From NCBI GenBank assembly GCA_045605385.1, contig JAZUPW010000020.1:1-64000 (forward strand): a stretch of 64,000 bases of DNA, in the 5' to 3' direction. Shown piece after piece: positions 14,925 to 22,240 of this stretch (its first letter is position 1; each line of letters begins with the position of its first letter). The position numbers were made by a program, and so were the translations under genes. The stretch comes from SIG607 sp045605385. GTDB taxonomy: Bacteria > Bacillota > Clostridia > Oscillospirales > Acutalibacteraceae. Under the pieces are notes generated by a model. It was not told where the DNA came from and made no database searches. It saw nothing but the letters and a program-made list of their open reading frames with translations.

Positions 14925-17900
14925 CTATGCTGCTTACACTTGTTGTAATGCCCGCAGGCGCTATTGAAGGTACATACGTTGCTTACTATGTAGGCGACAC
15001 AATTGACGGCGATGCTGTAACCGGTCTTACTGCAGGCGCTACTTATACACCTGACAGAATGCCTACCGCTGAAGCTCCTGCAGGCCAATATTTTGTTGGT
15101 TGGGCAGATTCCACAGGTAAAATCGTTCCTAACGGCGGCATTACCTTGGCCGAAGGCGAAAACAAACTTACGGCAGTATACAAATCTTTTGCTGCTGAAA
15201 CAGTTGTTGACCTTTCAAGACACACCGCAGGCGGTGCCCTCACCTCTAACATCGGTTATATGAAGAATGGTACATACCGCGGTCAGGTAACTGCACGTTC
15301 TTCGGGCGCTCCTAAGGCAGAATATATTACCGATGAACAAACAGGCGAAACCTATTTACAGGTTAGCCCTAACTCTCCTAAAGACCCCGGCGGTACAGGT
15401 TTCCCGCTTGTTGATGCAGACGGCGACGTTATTCAGGGTAAATGGAGCACAAAGTACAAAATCGTTATGGAATTCCGCATTCCCGAAAACGAAGGTACAA
15501 TGTCAATGCACGCTAACTTCGGCGGTAAGATTTATGACGCTTCTGTTACCTACAATCAGGCTCCACTCTTTACCAACAAAGACAAAAACGCTTTAGGCGT
15601 TGTTCTGCTTGGCCAATACGTTGCTGCAGCCGGATATGTAGGAAAATGGCACGACAACGGCGGATATTACAACATTTTCAACAATAGCGGAACCTATAAC
15701 CCTGCTACCGTTGAAGATTGGGCAACAGCCACATTTAATATAACTACCGGTGCACAAGATGATAACTATTTACCTATCTTCATTGTAGCTGTTAACACCG
15801 ACACCAATACTGTAGCTCAGAAGTTCCAGATTAAGTCTATTAAGGTTATAGACACAACTATTGCCGATGTTCAGTACGTAGTAAACGGAGAAGTTATGGC
15901 TACCGTTTCGGGTCTTACTGCAGGCGCTACCTATACACCTGACAGAATGCCTACTACCGAAACACCTGCAGGCAAATACTTCGTAGGTTGGGCAGATAAG
16001 AATGGTAATATTGTCAATAGCGGTACCGCTAAGGCGCCGTTAGGTATTACTCTTGAATACGGAAACAACACTCTTACCGCTGTTTATAAAGATTATGAGC
16101 AAAACTACTTACTTAATCCCGGTGTAAACAAACCCACCTATTATGCATATATGGATAGCACCAGCAGATATACTGCTACGCTTGATGTTACTTATGACCA
16201 GTCTGCAGCACTTCAGACAGACGGCAGTATGTTTATCTACAACAATAATCAGGAATGGAGTGCAACATCCATAGTTCCCATTTCTGCTAACGACAGTGCT
16301 GCTTTATATGCCGAAAGCAATTCGACTTATAAGATTACAGTTGAATATAAAGCAACAGTTGTTGATGTTGAAGCTTTATACCAAAGTTCTATTGCAAATG
16401 TAACAGTTGGATATCCCGAAACCAATGCAGTGGTATCTATTACTGCCGGTATAGGAAAAAGCACATCGAAAGCAGACAATCGTTCCTTTATTGCTTCTTC
16501 ACCCAGTACAATTACCCACACAGAAAACACCGATTGGCTTACTCAAGAATTTACAGTAACCACCGGTAATTCTGTTGGAGCATTCCCGATATTTGGCTTA
16601 AAAATCGCTTCGGGTGCACTACCTCACAGCCCCGGATATAACGAAGACGGTTCGAGAAAAGGAGCTCAGTGGAGCGGTACAAAAACTTACGGAACCAACG
16701 GTATTTACGTTAAGAGCGTTAAAATAGAAAAAGTAGTTGCTAACGTTCAGTATATCGTAGGCGATACAGTTGAATCAACTGTTGAAAACCTTGTTGTTGG
16801 TTCTGAATTCACTCCCGATAGAATGCCTACCGCTGAAGCACCTGAAGGTAAGTACTTCGCAGGCTGGAAATATAACGGTGAATACGTTGTAGACGCTATT
16901 ACTCTCGCTGCAGGCGAAAATAAACTTGAAGCAGTTTATAAAGACTTCCCGACTGCTGTATCAGCCTCTACCAATATGTCTGATTTAACTGGCGGCAAAG
17001 TTGTTATGCCAAGTGTAGATGAAAACGGCGAAAACTACCTCTCTACGCTTGCTAATCTTGGTTACGGTCAGCTCAATACCGTAACTGAAAATGGCGAAAA
17101 CCACCTTGTGTATAATGCTCACTCTACTACCACTTGGGCCGAAACTAGAGTTCTCACTCTGTTCGATGAAGATGGCGCTGCAATTCAGGTAAAACCAGGC
17201 ACCGCATATACAGTTGCTTTAACCTACAAGGTTGCTGAATACGACAAACAGATGACTATGGCAGTATTTAGCGGTTTTGCTCGTTCTGCAAGAGCTGGCA
17301 GCGGTTACGTTGGTGACAATGACCCCGCTCAGACCATTCCGGGATACGCTTACACTAATGACGCAAATGTTAAAAACGATTGGGTTTATAACGAACTTAA
17401 AACCGGAGGTTACGACATTGCAAGACTTAATGGCGGCAGTGACGAATGGAAGACTATAGCTTTTGAAATTACAACAGGCAATTTCAACGGCTATCTCCCT
17501 GTTTTAAATCTTTTTGTAGGCCATAATAGCGGCGCTTCTGATCTTGTTATTAAAGATATCAAGATTAGCGAAGGCAAATTCTACAACACAACAACAATTG
17601 GTGATAAATCTGCTGAATATATTAAGATAGCCGAAAACGTTGAAGATAAAGCTACTTATAAAGTTAATCTTCGACTTTCAGTCCACACCGGCGGTACCAT
17701 CTGTGCTATGACAGCCGAACCTGATGACATAACAAGAAATCAGGGCTTTGTTGAAGCTGCTAATTATGCATTATTATCTCTCGGATGGACAGATAAAAGC
17801 CATCTTGAATACAGTTTCTTTGTAACTATAGATATGAAAAAGGTTGACGGAGTTTCTCAGGGCGATGCTCTCTATCTCTACTTCCCGGGCGGCGAAAAAG

Positions 17901-18415
17901 TAAAATGCTTTAACTTTATAAGCATCGAAAAGGTTGAAGGCGTTAAAAACGGCGGTGTATCGATGCTTGCGGGCGCTAAACAAACCGACAAACAGGCTCT
18001 TCGTTACTACTTCAGTTACAACACCGAAAACGGTAATGACATTGTAATTGACGGCGAAACATATACTATTGCTTCCCGTGGTTTCTTACTTGCTGATGCT
18101 GATAATGTTGGCGATAAGGCAGTAACACGTACAACAGCTGCTGAAAAGGACTCTGGCATTATCGATGCAAATACCACAGAACTTACTAAGTGCTGGGGTT
18201 ACACCGATAACGGAGACGGCACAGCAAAACTTGAATTCTCTACCTACATTACAGGCTTTATACCCGATGGTGGTACGTACAACAACACCAACAAACTTTA
18301 CGTTAAGGGTTACGTTGTATTAGAAAATGGTTCTGTAATATACTCTGAAGAATCTAAGATGACCGTTGCAGATGTTGCTAATTTAATTAATGCCGGCGGC
18401 GGCAGAGTTCACTAA
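14891..18415 (+). CDS. Very large secreted surface protein with InlB-like repeats, right partner of the recombinase locus, 1174 aa
   Basis: The architecture parallels the left partner: a signal peptide (1-24), three InlB/Flg_new-like repeats with the DRMPT...YFxGW core (about 26-97, 326-398, 618-688), and about 200-230 residue beta-rich modules between them. The 270-residue C-terminal module (about 900-1174) is shared with the left partner and the LRR protein. Some blocks are identical to the left partner, for instance the stretch from FQIKSIKVIDTTIADVQYVV into repeat 2. Other modules differ strongly, especially about 400-615 and 700-890, so the two would present different surfaces. There is no membrane anchor, LPXTG or dockerin. 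AGGAGGAATATGTT precedes the ATG. In the orientation sequenced here its promoter has no -35 consensus, so it is predicted to be weak or silent until the recombinase segment inverts. Confidence 0.8.
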   Translation: MKKLLSIVLALAMLLTLVVMPAGAIEGTYVAYYVGDTIDGDAVTGLTAGATYTPDRMPTAEAPAGQYFVGWADSTGKIVPNGGITLAEGENKLTAVYKSFAAETVVDLSRHTAGGALTSNIGYMKNGTYRGQVTARSSGAPKAEYITDEQTGETYLQVSPNSPKDPGGTGFPLVDADGDVIQGKWSTKYKIVMEFRIPENEGTMSMHANFGGKIYDASVTYNQAPLFTNKDKNALGVVLLGQYVAAAGYVGKWHDNGGYYNIFNNSGTYNPATVEDWATATFNITTGAQDDNYLPIFIVAVNTDTNTVAQKFQIKSIKVIDTTIADVQYVVNGEVMATVSGLTAGATYTPDRMPTTETPAGKYFVGWADKNGNIVNSGTAKAPLGITLEYGNNTLTAVYKDYEQNYLLNPGVNKPTYYAYMDSTSRYTATLDVTYDQSAALQTDGSMFIYNNNQEWSATSIVPISANDSAALYAESNSTYKITVEYKATVVDVEALYQSSIANVTVGYPETNAVVSITAGIGKSTSKADNRSFIASSPSTITHTENTDWLTQEFTVTTGNSVGAFPIFGLKIASGALPHSPGYNEDGSRKGAQWSGTKTYGTNGIYVKSVKIEKVVANVQYIVGDTVESTVENLVVGSEFTPDRMPTAEAPEGKYFAGWKYNGEYVVDAITLAAGENKLEAVYKDFPTAVSASTNMSDLTGGKVVMPSVDENGENYLSTLANLGYGQLNTVTENGENHLVYNAHSTTTWAETRVLTLFDEDGAAIQVKPGTAYTVALTYKVAEYDKQMTMAVFSGFARSARAGSGYVGDNDPAQTIPGYAYTNDANVKNDWVYNELKTGGYDIARLNGGSDEWKTIAFEITTGNFNGYLPVLNLFVGHNSGASDLVIKDIKISEGKFYNTTTIGDKSAEYIKIAENVEDKATYKVNLRLSVHTGGTICAMTAEPDDITRNQGFVEAANYALLSLGWTDKSHLEYSFFVTIDMKKVDGVSQGDALYLYFPGGEKVKCFNFISIEKVEGVKNGGVSMLAGAKQTDKQALRYYFSYNTENGNDIVIDGETYTIASRGFLLADADNVGDKAVTRTTAAEKDSGIIDANTTELTKCWGYTDNGDGTAKLEFSTYITGFIPDGGTYNNTNKLYVKGYVVLENGSVIYSEESKMTVADVANLINAGGGRVH

Positions 18416-18446
18416 TAATTATCATAATATAGATAATTAAAATTTA

Positions 18447-18472
18447 ACCCCGATGCAGAAATGCATCGGGGT
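18447..18472 (+). terminator. First terminator of the right recombinase-flanking gene
   Basis: A perfect 11-bp GC-rich stem (18447-18457 with 18462-18472) has a GAAA loop and is followed by GTTTCTT. It lies 32 bp past the stop codon. Confidence 0.8.
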
Positions 18473-18482
18473 GTTTCTTATG

Positions 18483-18503
18483 CCCTCCTTTAGGCAAGGA
18501 GGG
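18483..18503. repeat. Short palindromic intergenic repeat (CCTCC type)
   Basis: ccctcc-tttaggcaa-ggaggg has the same arms as the copy at 9440-9460 near the 3' end of the left partner. It is one of three copies in the window. Confidence 0.6.
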
Positions 18504-18623
18504 CATAAAAAGCCGTAAGGCAAGGAAGGCGCTTATGGATAAAATAAAAATCGGGTTAGAACCAGCATCGCATTTATGTGTGCAAATCCAGTTGGGCAGT
18601 AGCCAAACCAATAGAGCAACAGA

Positions 18624-18662
18624 AAAGAGAAGATTCGTATATTTACAACGAGTCTTCTCTTT
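18624..18662 (+). terminator. Second terminator, inverted copy of the left gene's terminator
   Basis: A 14-bp stem (18624-18637 with 18649-18662, one G-T pair) is followed by CTTTTTGTCTG. The sequence corresponds to the terminator at 9509-9539 with a longer loop. This suggests that gene and terminator were duplicated together in inverse orientation. Confidence 0.7.
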
Positions 18663-18684
18663 CTTTTTGTCTGTTAAGTGATAT
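18650..18684. repeat. Outer inverted repeat, right copy (35 bp)
   Basis: Reverse complement of 9487-9521 with one mismatch. It marks the right border of the mirror-symmetric recombinase locus. Confidence 0.8.
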
Positions 18685-18880
18685 GCTGACTAAAGTCAGC
18701 GTGATATTTTCTTTTGAAAATCCCTCGGCTATGGCGAGATATTTCCAAAAGAAAGTGATATTGAAACCTTGCGGTTTCAGTGTTATTTTATTCACCCGTA
18801 AACTTGCGAAGCAAATAACACTCGGCGTTAACCCCAAATATCACTGCGATGCAATATAACTCGCTTTTGGCGAATAAAAC
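18680..18880. repeat. Cluster of short hairpins joined by GTGATATT linkers
   Basis: Several small hairpins (for example gctgac...gtcagc, gaaacc...ggtttc and tttcttttgaaa...tttccaaaagaaa) are separated by GTGATATT or ATATCACT linkers. A second cluster with the same linkers and a related hairpin order lies at 50380-50530. It resembles REP/MITE-type intergenic arrays. No gene is visible; a weak open frame across it has no ribosome site. Confidence 0.6.
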
Positions 18881-18881
18881 T

Positions 18882-18908
18882 GGGAGACTTCCCTATGAGA
18901 AGTCTCCC
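18882..18908 (-). terminator. Terminator of the foldase-like lipoprotein
   Basis: A perfect 9-bp stem gggagactt (18882-18890) pairs with aagtctccc (18900-18908). On the minus strand it is followed by AGTTTTATT, inside the edge of the hairpin cluster. Confidence 0.7.
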
Positions 18909-18926
18909 TTAATCCCGATTTTTATT

Positions 18927-20033
18927 TTAATAACTAATCTTTTCTACTTTAAATGGCTTAATTGCTCTTTTATTTATTACAGGGGTAAGGGTTGCGGCAT
19001 AGGTTGCTATGTCGGCTTCGTATTCTTCCTGTTTTAAATTCCAACGAATTGAGCCTTTAACTGCATCGAAGAAGGTTGTGTTTTCTTCTGCATCTACAAC
19101 CATATCTGTTGTATCTATTACCTTAATTACAAAGTAATAACTTGTCTGGTGGTCGTGGCCTTCGTGTTCAGCCTGATCAAAAGCAACTGTTGAGCCTGCT
19201 GCTACTGCCTTTACTGTTTCAAAATCTTCAAAACCGTAGTTAGCATCAACTTCGGCATCGGCAATAATTGAAATTACGTCCTTTTCTTCTTTTACTGCGT
19301 TATCGCCTGTTAAGGAATTATACTCATTATAAATATCTACAATGCTTTCGCCTTTATCAAGACGTGCTTTAAAGCCATCGAGTTTTGCTTTTTCGGCGGC
19401 TTTTTCATCATCAGTTTTAAGCTGTGATAAATCGGAATAAAGCATAAATACTGTACGGTATGATTCATCATACACAGCCTTCATATCGGCTTCGGGTACT
19501 GCTTTGCTTCCGTTTTCGCCGTAAAGGAATTCAAAATAAGCATCGCTGTATGCATAACCCATTTCCATTTCCTTATAAGTGGTTTTTCCAATACCGTTTG
19601 CGGCAAGCATTGCTTCATAGTTGGGATAATAGTAATCTACGTAAGAATTGATTTGTTCAATGGTTTCTTCTTCAAGTTCTACACCGTTTTCTTTGCAAAG
19701 AATACGGTAAGCAGCTATTTTAGAAAGTTCTTCAATTGCTGTGGTTTCTACCCATTCTTTAAAACTTACGCCTTCAACCTGTTCTGCAAGGTAATCGGTT
19801 GTTTCGGTTGTGGTGGAAGTTTCTTCGCCTTCGGTCTTTTCGGCAGCCTTGGCTTCATCTACAAGACTTCTTGCTTCGCTATCGGCATTAAGAAGCGCCA
19901 TTGAGTACATTGCTGACGTAAATTCAACATCACCGAATTTTACTGCAATTTCGCCCTGCTTATGGCATCCTGCAAAACTGAACACAAGAAGCATAGACAA
20001 AACTACAGCAAGTATGCTTTTTAAAGTTTTCAT
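18927..20033 (-). CDS. PrsA/SurA-like foldase lipoprotein, 368 aa
   Basis: The lipoprotein signal has lipobox FAGC (Cys23). It is followed by a long helical, acidic protein with a SurA-N-like first part: IAVKFGDVEFTSAMYSMAL, then helices with many Tyr and Glu, including INSYVDYYYPNYEAMLAANG. Clostridial proteins of this shape are annotated as PrsA-type foldases or peptidyl-prolyl isomerases that help secreted proteins fold outside the membrane. A parvulin catalytic core is not clear here, so isomerase activity is uncertain. A short His/Glu run (HEGHDH, about residue 295) might bind metal. TGGAGGAATTTTAAA precedes the ATG. The gene would suit a cell secreting so many multi-domain proteins. It is divergent from the acyltransferase-like gene, and the only spacer between them is largely a MITE-like repeat that may supply its promoter. 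Confidence 0.65.
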   Translation of the reverse strand: MKTLKSILAVVLSMLLVFSFAGCHKQGEIAVKFGDVEFTSAMYSMALLNADSEARSLVDEAKAAEKTEGEETSTTTETTDYLAEQVEGVSFKEWVETTAIEELSKIAAYRILCKENGVELEEETIEQINSYVDYYYPNYEAMLAANGIGKTTYKEMEMGYAYSDAYFEFLYGENGSKAVPEADMKAVYDESYRTVFMLYSDLSQLKTDDEKAAEKAKLDGFKARLDKGESIVDIYNEYNSLTGDNAVKEEKDVISIIADAEVDANYGFEDFETVKAVAAGSTVAFDQAEHEGHDHQTSYYFVIKVIDTTDMVVDAEENTTFFDAVKGSIRWNLKQEEYEADIATYAATLTPVINKRAIKPFKVEKISY

Positions 20034-20066
20034 TTTAAAATTCCTCCAAAAAAATATCTTCTATTA

Positions 20067-20270
20067 ATTATAATGGCATAGGTTAGGCGAAACAATTTTG
20101 TTTCGCCACAAAATCTTTGATTTTGCGACAAATTTTTAGTAAAATTTGTCCTATCCCATTGCAATGAATGTTGTGCAAAATTAAATATTAGAATTTAATT
20201 TTGCGAAAGCCACTTTTTAAGTGGCTTGTCGGAACGCTTTTAAGCGTTTCGACTAACTACAATCATTATA
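20067..20270. repeat. MITE-like element, copy 1 (204 bp), with outward promoters
   Basis: A nearly identical element lies at 58597-58801. It has imperfect terminal inverted repeats of about 25 bp that start TTATAATG and carry CGAAAC, and it contains several internal hairpins (for example gccac/gtggc and gcttttaagc). It has no coding capacity. It fills the spacer between divergent genes. On its left end TTGTTT (20090-20095), 17 bp, TATAAT (20067-20072) points at the foldase-like gene. On its right end GCGTTT (20244-20249), 17 bp, TATAGA (20267-20272) points at the acyltransferase-like gene. Confidence 0.8.
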
Positions 20271-20298
20271 GATATTTAAAATTTAAGGGGACTTCTTT

Positions 20299-21150
20299 AT
20301 GAGAAGAGATGGTAAACGCTTAAAAAACATTAATGCCGAATATATGGTAGGCGCCCATATTATGGACAAACGAAACGATGCCCTTAATATGATTGAACTT
20401 GACATTCCCGAAAAACCCATAAGAGATTATTTGAATGCCAAAAGAAAAGAAGGCAAAACTTTAAGTCATCTTTCGGTAATAATAGCGGCTTTTGCACGTA
20501 CTGTTGCAGAATACCCTGCGCTTAACCGCTTTGTTGTTAACAAAACAATTTATGCGCGAAACGAATTTGTTGTGGGTATGGTTGTTTTAAAGGCAGGTCA
20601 AATGGACAACGGCACAACCTCTAAAGTACGTATTGACCCTGCAGGTACTATTTTTGAAACCGACAAAAAAATGAACGAATATATAGCCCAAAACCGCGCC
20701 GAAGGCGACAACGCCACCGATAAATTAGCAAATATATTGGTAAAAATTCCGGGACTCCTCCGCGTTGGCGTTACAGTATTTAAAATATTAGATAAATACG
20801 GTTTACTTCCCCGCGCAATTATAGATGCAAGTCCGTTTCACGCTTCAATAATGTTTTCTAACCTTGCAAGTATACGCACAAACCATATTTTCCACCACGT
20901 ATACAACTTCGGTACAACAAGCCTTGTTCTTACAATGGGTAATATGCGCGAAGTGCCCAAATATAACAAAGAAGGTGAAGTTGTGCTTGAAAAATGCATA
21001 CCTTTCGGCCTTGTTATGGATGAACGTGTTGCTTCGGGCAGTTACTTTGCAATGGCATTCCGCAGTTTCAAAAAGTATCTTGCAAACCCCGAACTTCTTG
21101 AACAAAGAGCAGAAAACCCCAAATACGAAATCCCTTACAGAAAAGATTAA
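20299..21150 (+). CDS. E2/CAT-like acyltransferase-fold protein, catalytic motif degenerate, 283 aa
   Basis: The protein resembles the catalytic domain of 2-oxoacid dehydrogenase E2 subunits and chloramphenicol acetyltransferases. It shows SHLSVIIAAFARTVAEYPALNRF (about 56-78), the conserved 'YPxLN' helix, and a C-terminal DERVASGSYFAMAF (241-254). In active enzymes the last motif is DHRxxDG, with the general-base His. Here His is Glu242 and the second Asp is Ser246, so the classical mechanism is not possible as such. There is no lipoyl or E3-binding domain, and no E1 or E3 gene is near. Stand-alone proteins of this type occur in Clostridia with unknown role. AAGGGGA precedes the ATG. The gene is monocistronic, between a MITE-like repeat and a bidirectional terminator. 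Confidence 0.7.
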   Translation: MRRDGKRLKNINAEYMVGAHIMDKRNDALNMIELDIPEKPIRDYLNAKRKEGKTLSHLSVIIAAFARTVAEYPALNRFVVNKTIYARNEFVVGMVVLKAGQMDNGTTSKVRIDPAGTIFETDKKMNEYIAQNRAEGDNATDKLANILVKIPGLLRVGVTVFKILDKYGLLPRAIIDASPFHASIMFSNLASIRTNHIFHHVYNFGTTSLVLTMGNMREVPKYNKEGEVVLEKCIPFGLVMDERVASGSYFAMAFRSFKKYLANPELLEQRAENPKYEIPYRKD

Positions 21151-21168
21151 TTTGTTATTGTAAAACAT

Positions 21169-21199
21169 AAAACTCACCAAGTTAAACTTGGTGAGTTTT
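21169..21199. terminator. Bidirectional terminator between convergent genes
   Basis: A near-perfect 14-15 bp stem (21169-21183 with 21185-21199) has A-runs on one side and T-runs on the other. It ends both the acyltransferase-like gene (plus) and the LOG gene (minus), whose last codons overlap it. Confidence 0.85.
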
Positions 21200-21730
21200 A
21201 TTTTCAAGATAATTAAGTATTTCGTTTATATCTTCGCTGCACAAAAACAAATTAATGCTTTCTTTATCCATAAAACCTTTTTCTGCAGTTTTTTGCAACA
21301 TATCCATAAGCGGTTGGTAATATCCGTTTAAATTATAAACCGCAATAGGCTTTTGTGTTTGCCTTAAACGCAAAAGAGTATACATTTCAAAAAACTCTTC
21401 ATAAGTACCAACACCGCCGGGAACAACCAGAAAGGCGTCTGACTTTTCTTCCATAAGCGCCTTGCGTGAGCGCATATCTTCGGTGTAATAAAATTCGGTG
21501 CAGTTATCAAACAGCACTCCGTCAGGACGGAAAAATTTCGGAGAAACGCCAATGCTTTTTCCGCCTTCTTTACTTACTCCGCGAACAGCGGCACCCATAA
21601 GCCCGTACATACCGCCGCCAAAAACAAGGGTATGGCCTCTTTTTGCCATTTCTCTGCCCAACGCTTCAACGCCCGTTTTATAACTTTCATCAATTTTTTC
21701 GTTCGCCGCGCCGTAAATACAAATATTCAT
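21182..21730 (-). CDS. LOG family protein (putative nucleotide 5'-monophosphate phosphoribohydrolase), 182 aa
   Basis: This is a Rossmann-like LOG/lysine-decarboxylase-like protein. It has MNICIYGAAN at the N-terminus, the glycine-rich GGGMYGLMG (38-46), MRSRK (86-90) and the family signature PGGVGTYEE (104-112). LOG proteins cleave the ribose-5-phosphate from nucleoside monophosphates (cytokinin activation in plants, nucleotide salvage in bacteria). The frame extends 19 codons upstream into the dUTPase gene, but the start at 21730 fits the family N-terminus exactly. Its ribosome site (GTAGG) is weak. It begins 7 bp after the dUTPase stop codon, so the two genes form an operon, which suits a shared nucleotide-hygiene role. 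Confidence 0.88.
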   Translation of the reverse strand: MNICIYGAANEKIDESYKTGVEALGREMAKRGHTLVFGGGMYGLMGAAVRGVSKEGGKSIGVSPKFFRPDGVLFDNCTEFYYTEDMRSRKALMEEKSDAFLVVPGGVGTYEEFFEMYTLLRLRQTQKPIAVYNLNGYYQPLMDMLQKTAEKGFMDKESINLFLCSEDINEILNYLENKTHQV

Positions 21731-21737
21731 AAATAAC

Positions 21738-22175
21738 CTACTTTCCCGTAGAACCGAAACCGCCGCTTGAACGAAGCGTATCGTCAAGTTCTTCGCATTC
21801 GTAAAACTCGGCTTCTAAAAACGGCATAATAACAAGTTGCGCAATACGCTCGCCGTTGTTTACAATTCTTGGCTCATCGCTGTCGTTATAAAGCGCCACA
21901 ATATACTCGCCTCTGTAATCGCTGTCAGCAACGCCAACGCAGTTAGCGGGGCGAAGTCCTTGCTTGGTTGCAAGACCGCTTCTCGCAAAAATTGCGCCAA
22001 AATAACCATTTGGCACGGCAATACTAAGCCCCGTACCTATTTTTACACAGGCATTCGGCTTTATAACAACGCTTTCTTCTTCCATACAGGCATAAAGGTC
22101 ATACCCTGCGGCATAATCCGAACCGCGCGTTGGTATAACCGCGCCTTTCTTTAACTTCTTAATCTTAATTTCCAT
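21738..22175 (-). CDS. dut: Deoxyuridine 5'-triphosphate nucleotidohydrolase (dUTPase), 145 aa
   Basis: This trimeric-type dUTPase converts dUTP to dUMP and diphosphate, keeping uracil out of DNA and feeding dTMP synthesis. All five family motifs are present: AGYDLYA (23-29), RSGLA (65-69), GVADSDYRGEY (81-91, with catalytic Asp84), GERIAQLV (108-115) and the C-terminal RSSGGFGSTGK (135-145). The length is standard. AGGAG lies 9 bases before the ATG. The gene leads a two-gene operon with the LOG gene. Its promoter appears to be embedded in the terminator hairpin of the upstream GH16 gene. Confidence 0.97.
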   Translation of the reverse strand: MEIKIKKLKKGAVIPTRGSDYAAGYDLYACMEEESVVIKPNACVKIGTGLSIAVPNGYFGAIFARSGLATKQGLRPANCVGVADSDYRGEYIVALYNDSDEPRIVNNGERIAQLVIMPFLEAEFYECEELDDTLRSSGGFGSTGK

Positions 22176-22190
22176 AATGTTAACTCCTAA

Positions 22191-22229
22191 AAAAGACCTA
22201 TAAGTATATTATATACTCATAGGTCTTTT
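22191..22229 (-). terminator. Terminator of cassette 1
   Basis: An 11-bp stem (22191-22201 with 22219-22229) has further pairing inside (agtata/tatact). On the minus strand it ends in TTTTTTAGG. It follows the GH16 gene by 12 bp and ends 16 bp before the dut start codon. Confidence 0.75.
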
Positions 22230-22236
22230 AATTCAA
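22208..22236 (-). promoter_or_regulatory. Promoter of dut, interleaved with the terminator
   Basis: Minus-strand TTGAAT (22231-22236), 17-bp spacer, TATAAT (22208-22213). The -10 box lies in the loop and inner stem of the cassette 1 terminator, so promoter and terminator share bases. Confidence 0.6.
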
Positions 22237-22240
22237 GCAA

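Noticed and set aside
18578..18859. 93-codon plus-strand frame in the hairpin cluster
   Set aside because: Its sequence is made of repeat hairpins and linkers, there is no ribosome site, and the predicted protein is not protein-like.
20299..21150. Chloramphenicol acetyltransferase (resistance gene)
   Set aside because: The fold is related, but the catalytic HxxxDG is missing and the N-terminal half fits stand-alone E2-like proteins better, so resistance should not be inferred.
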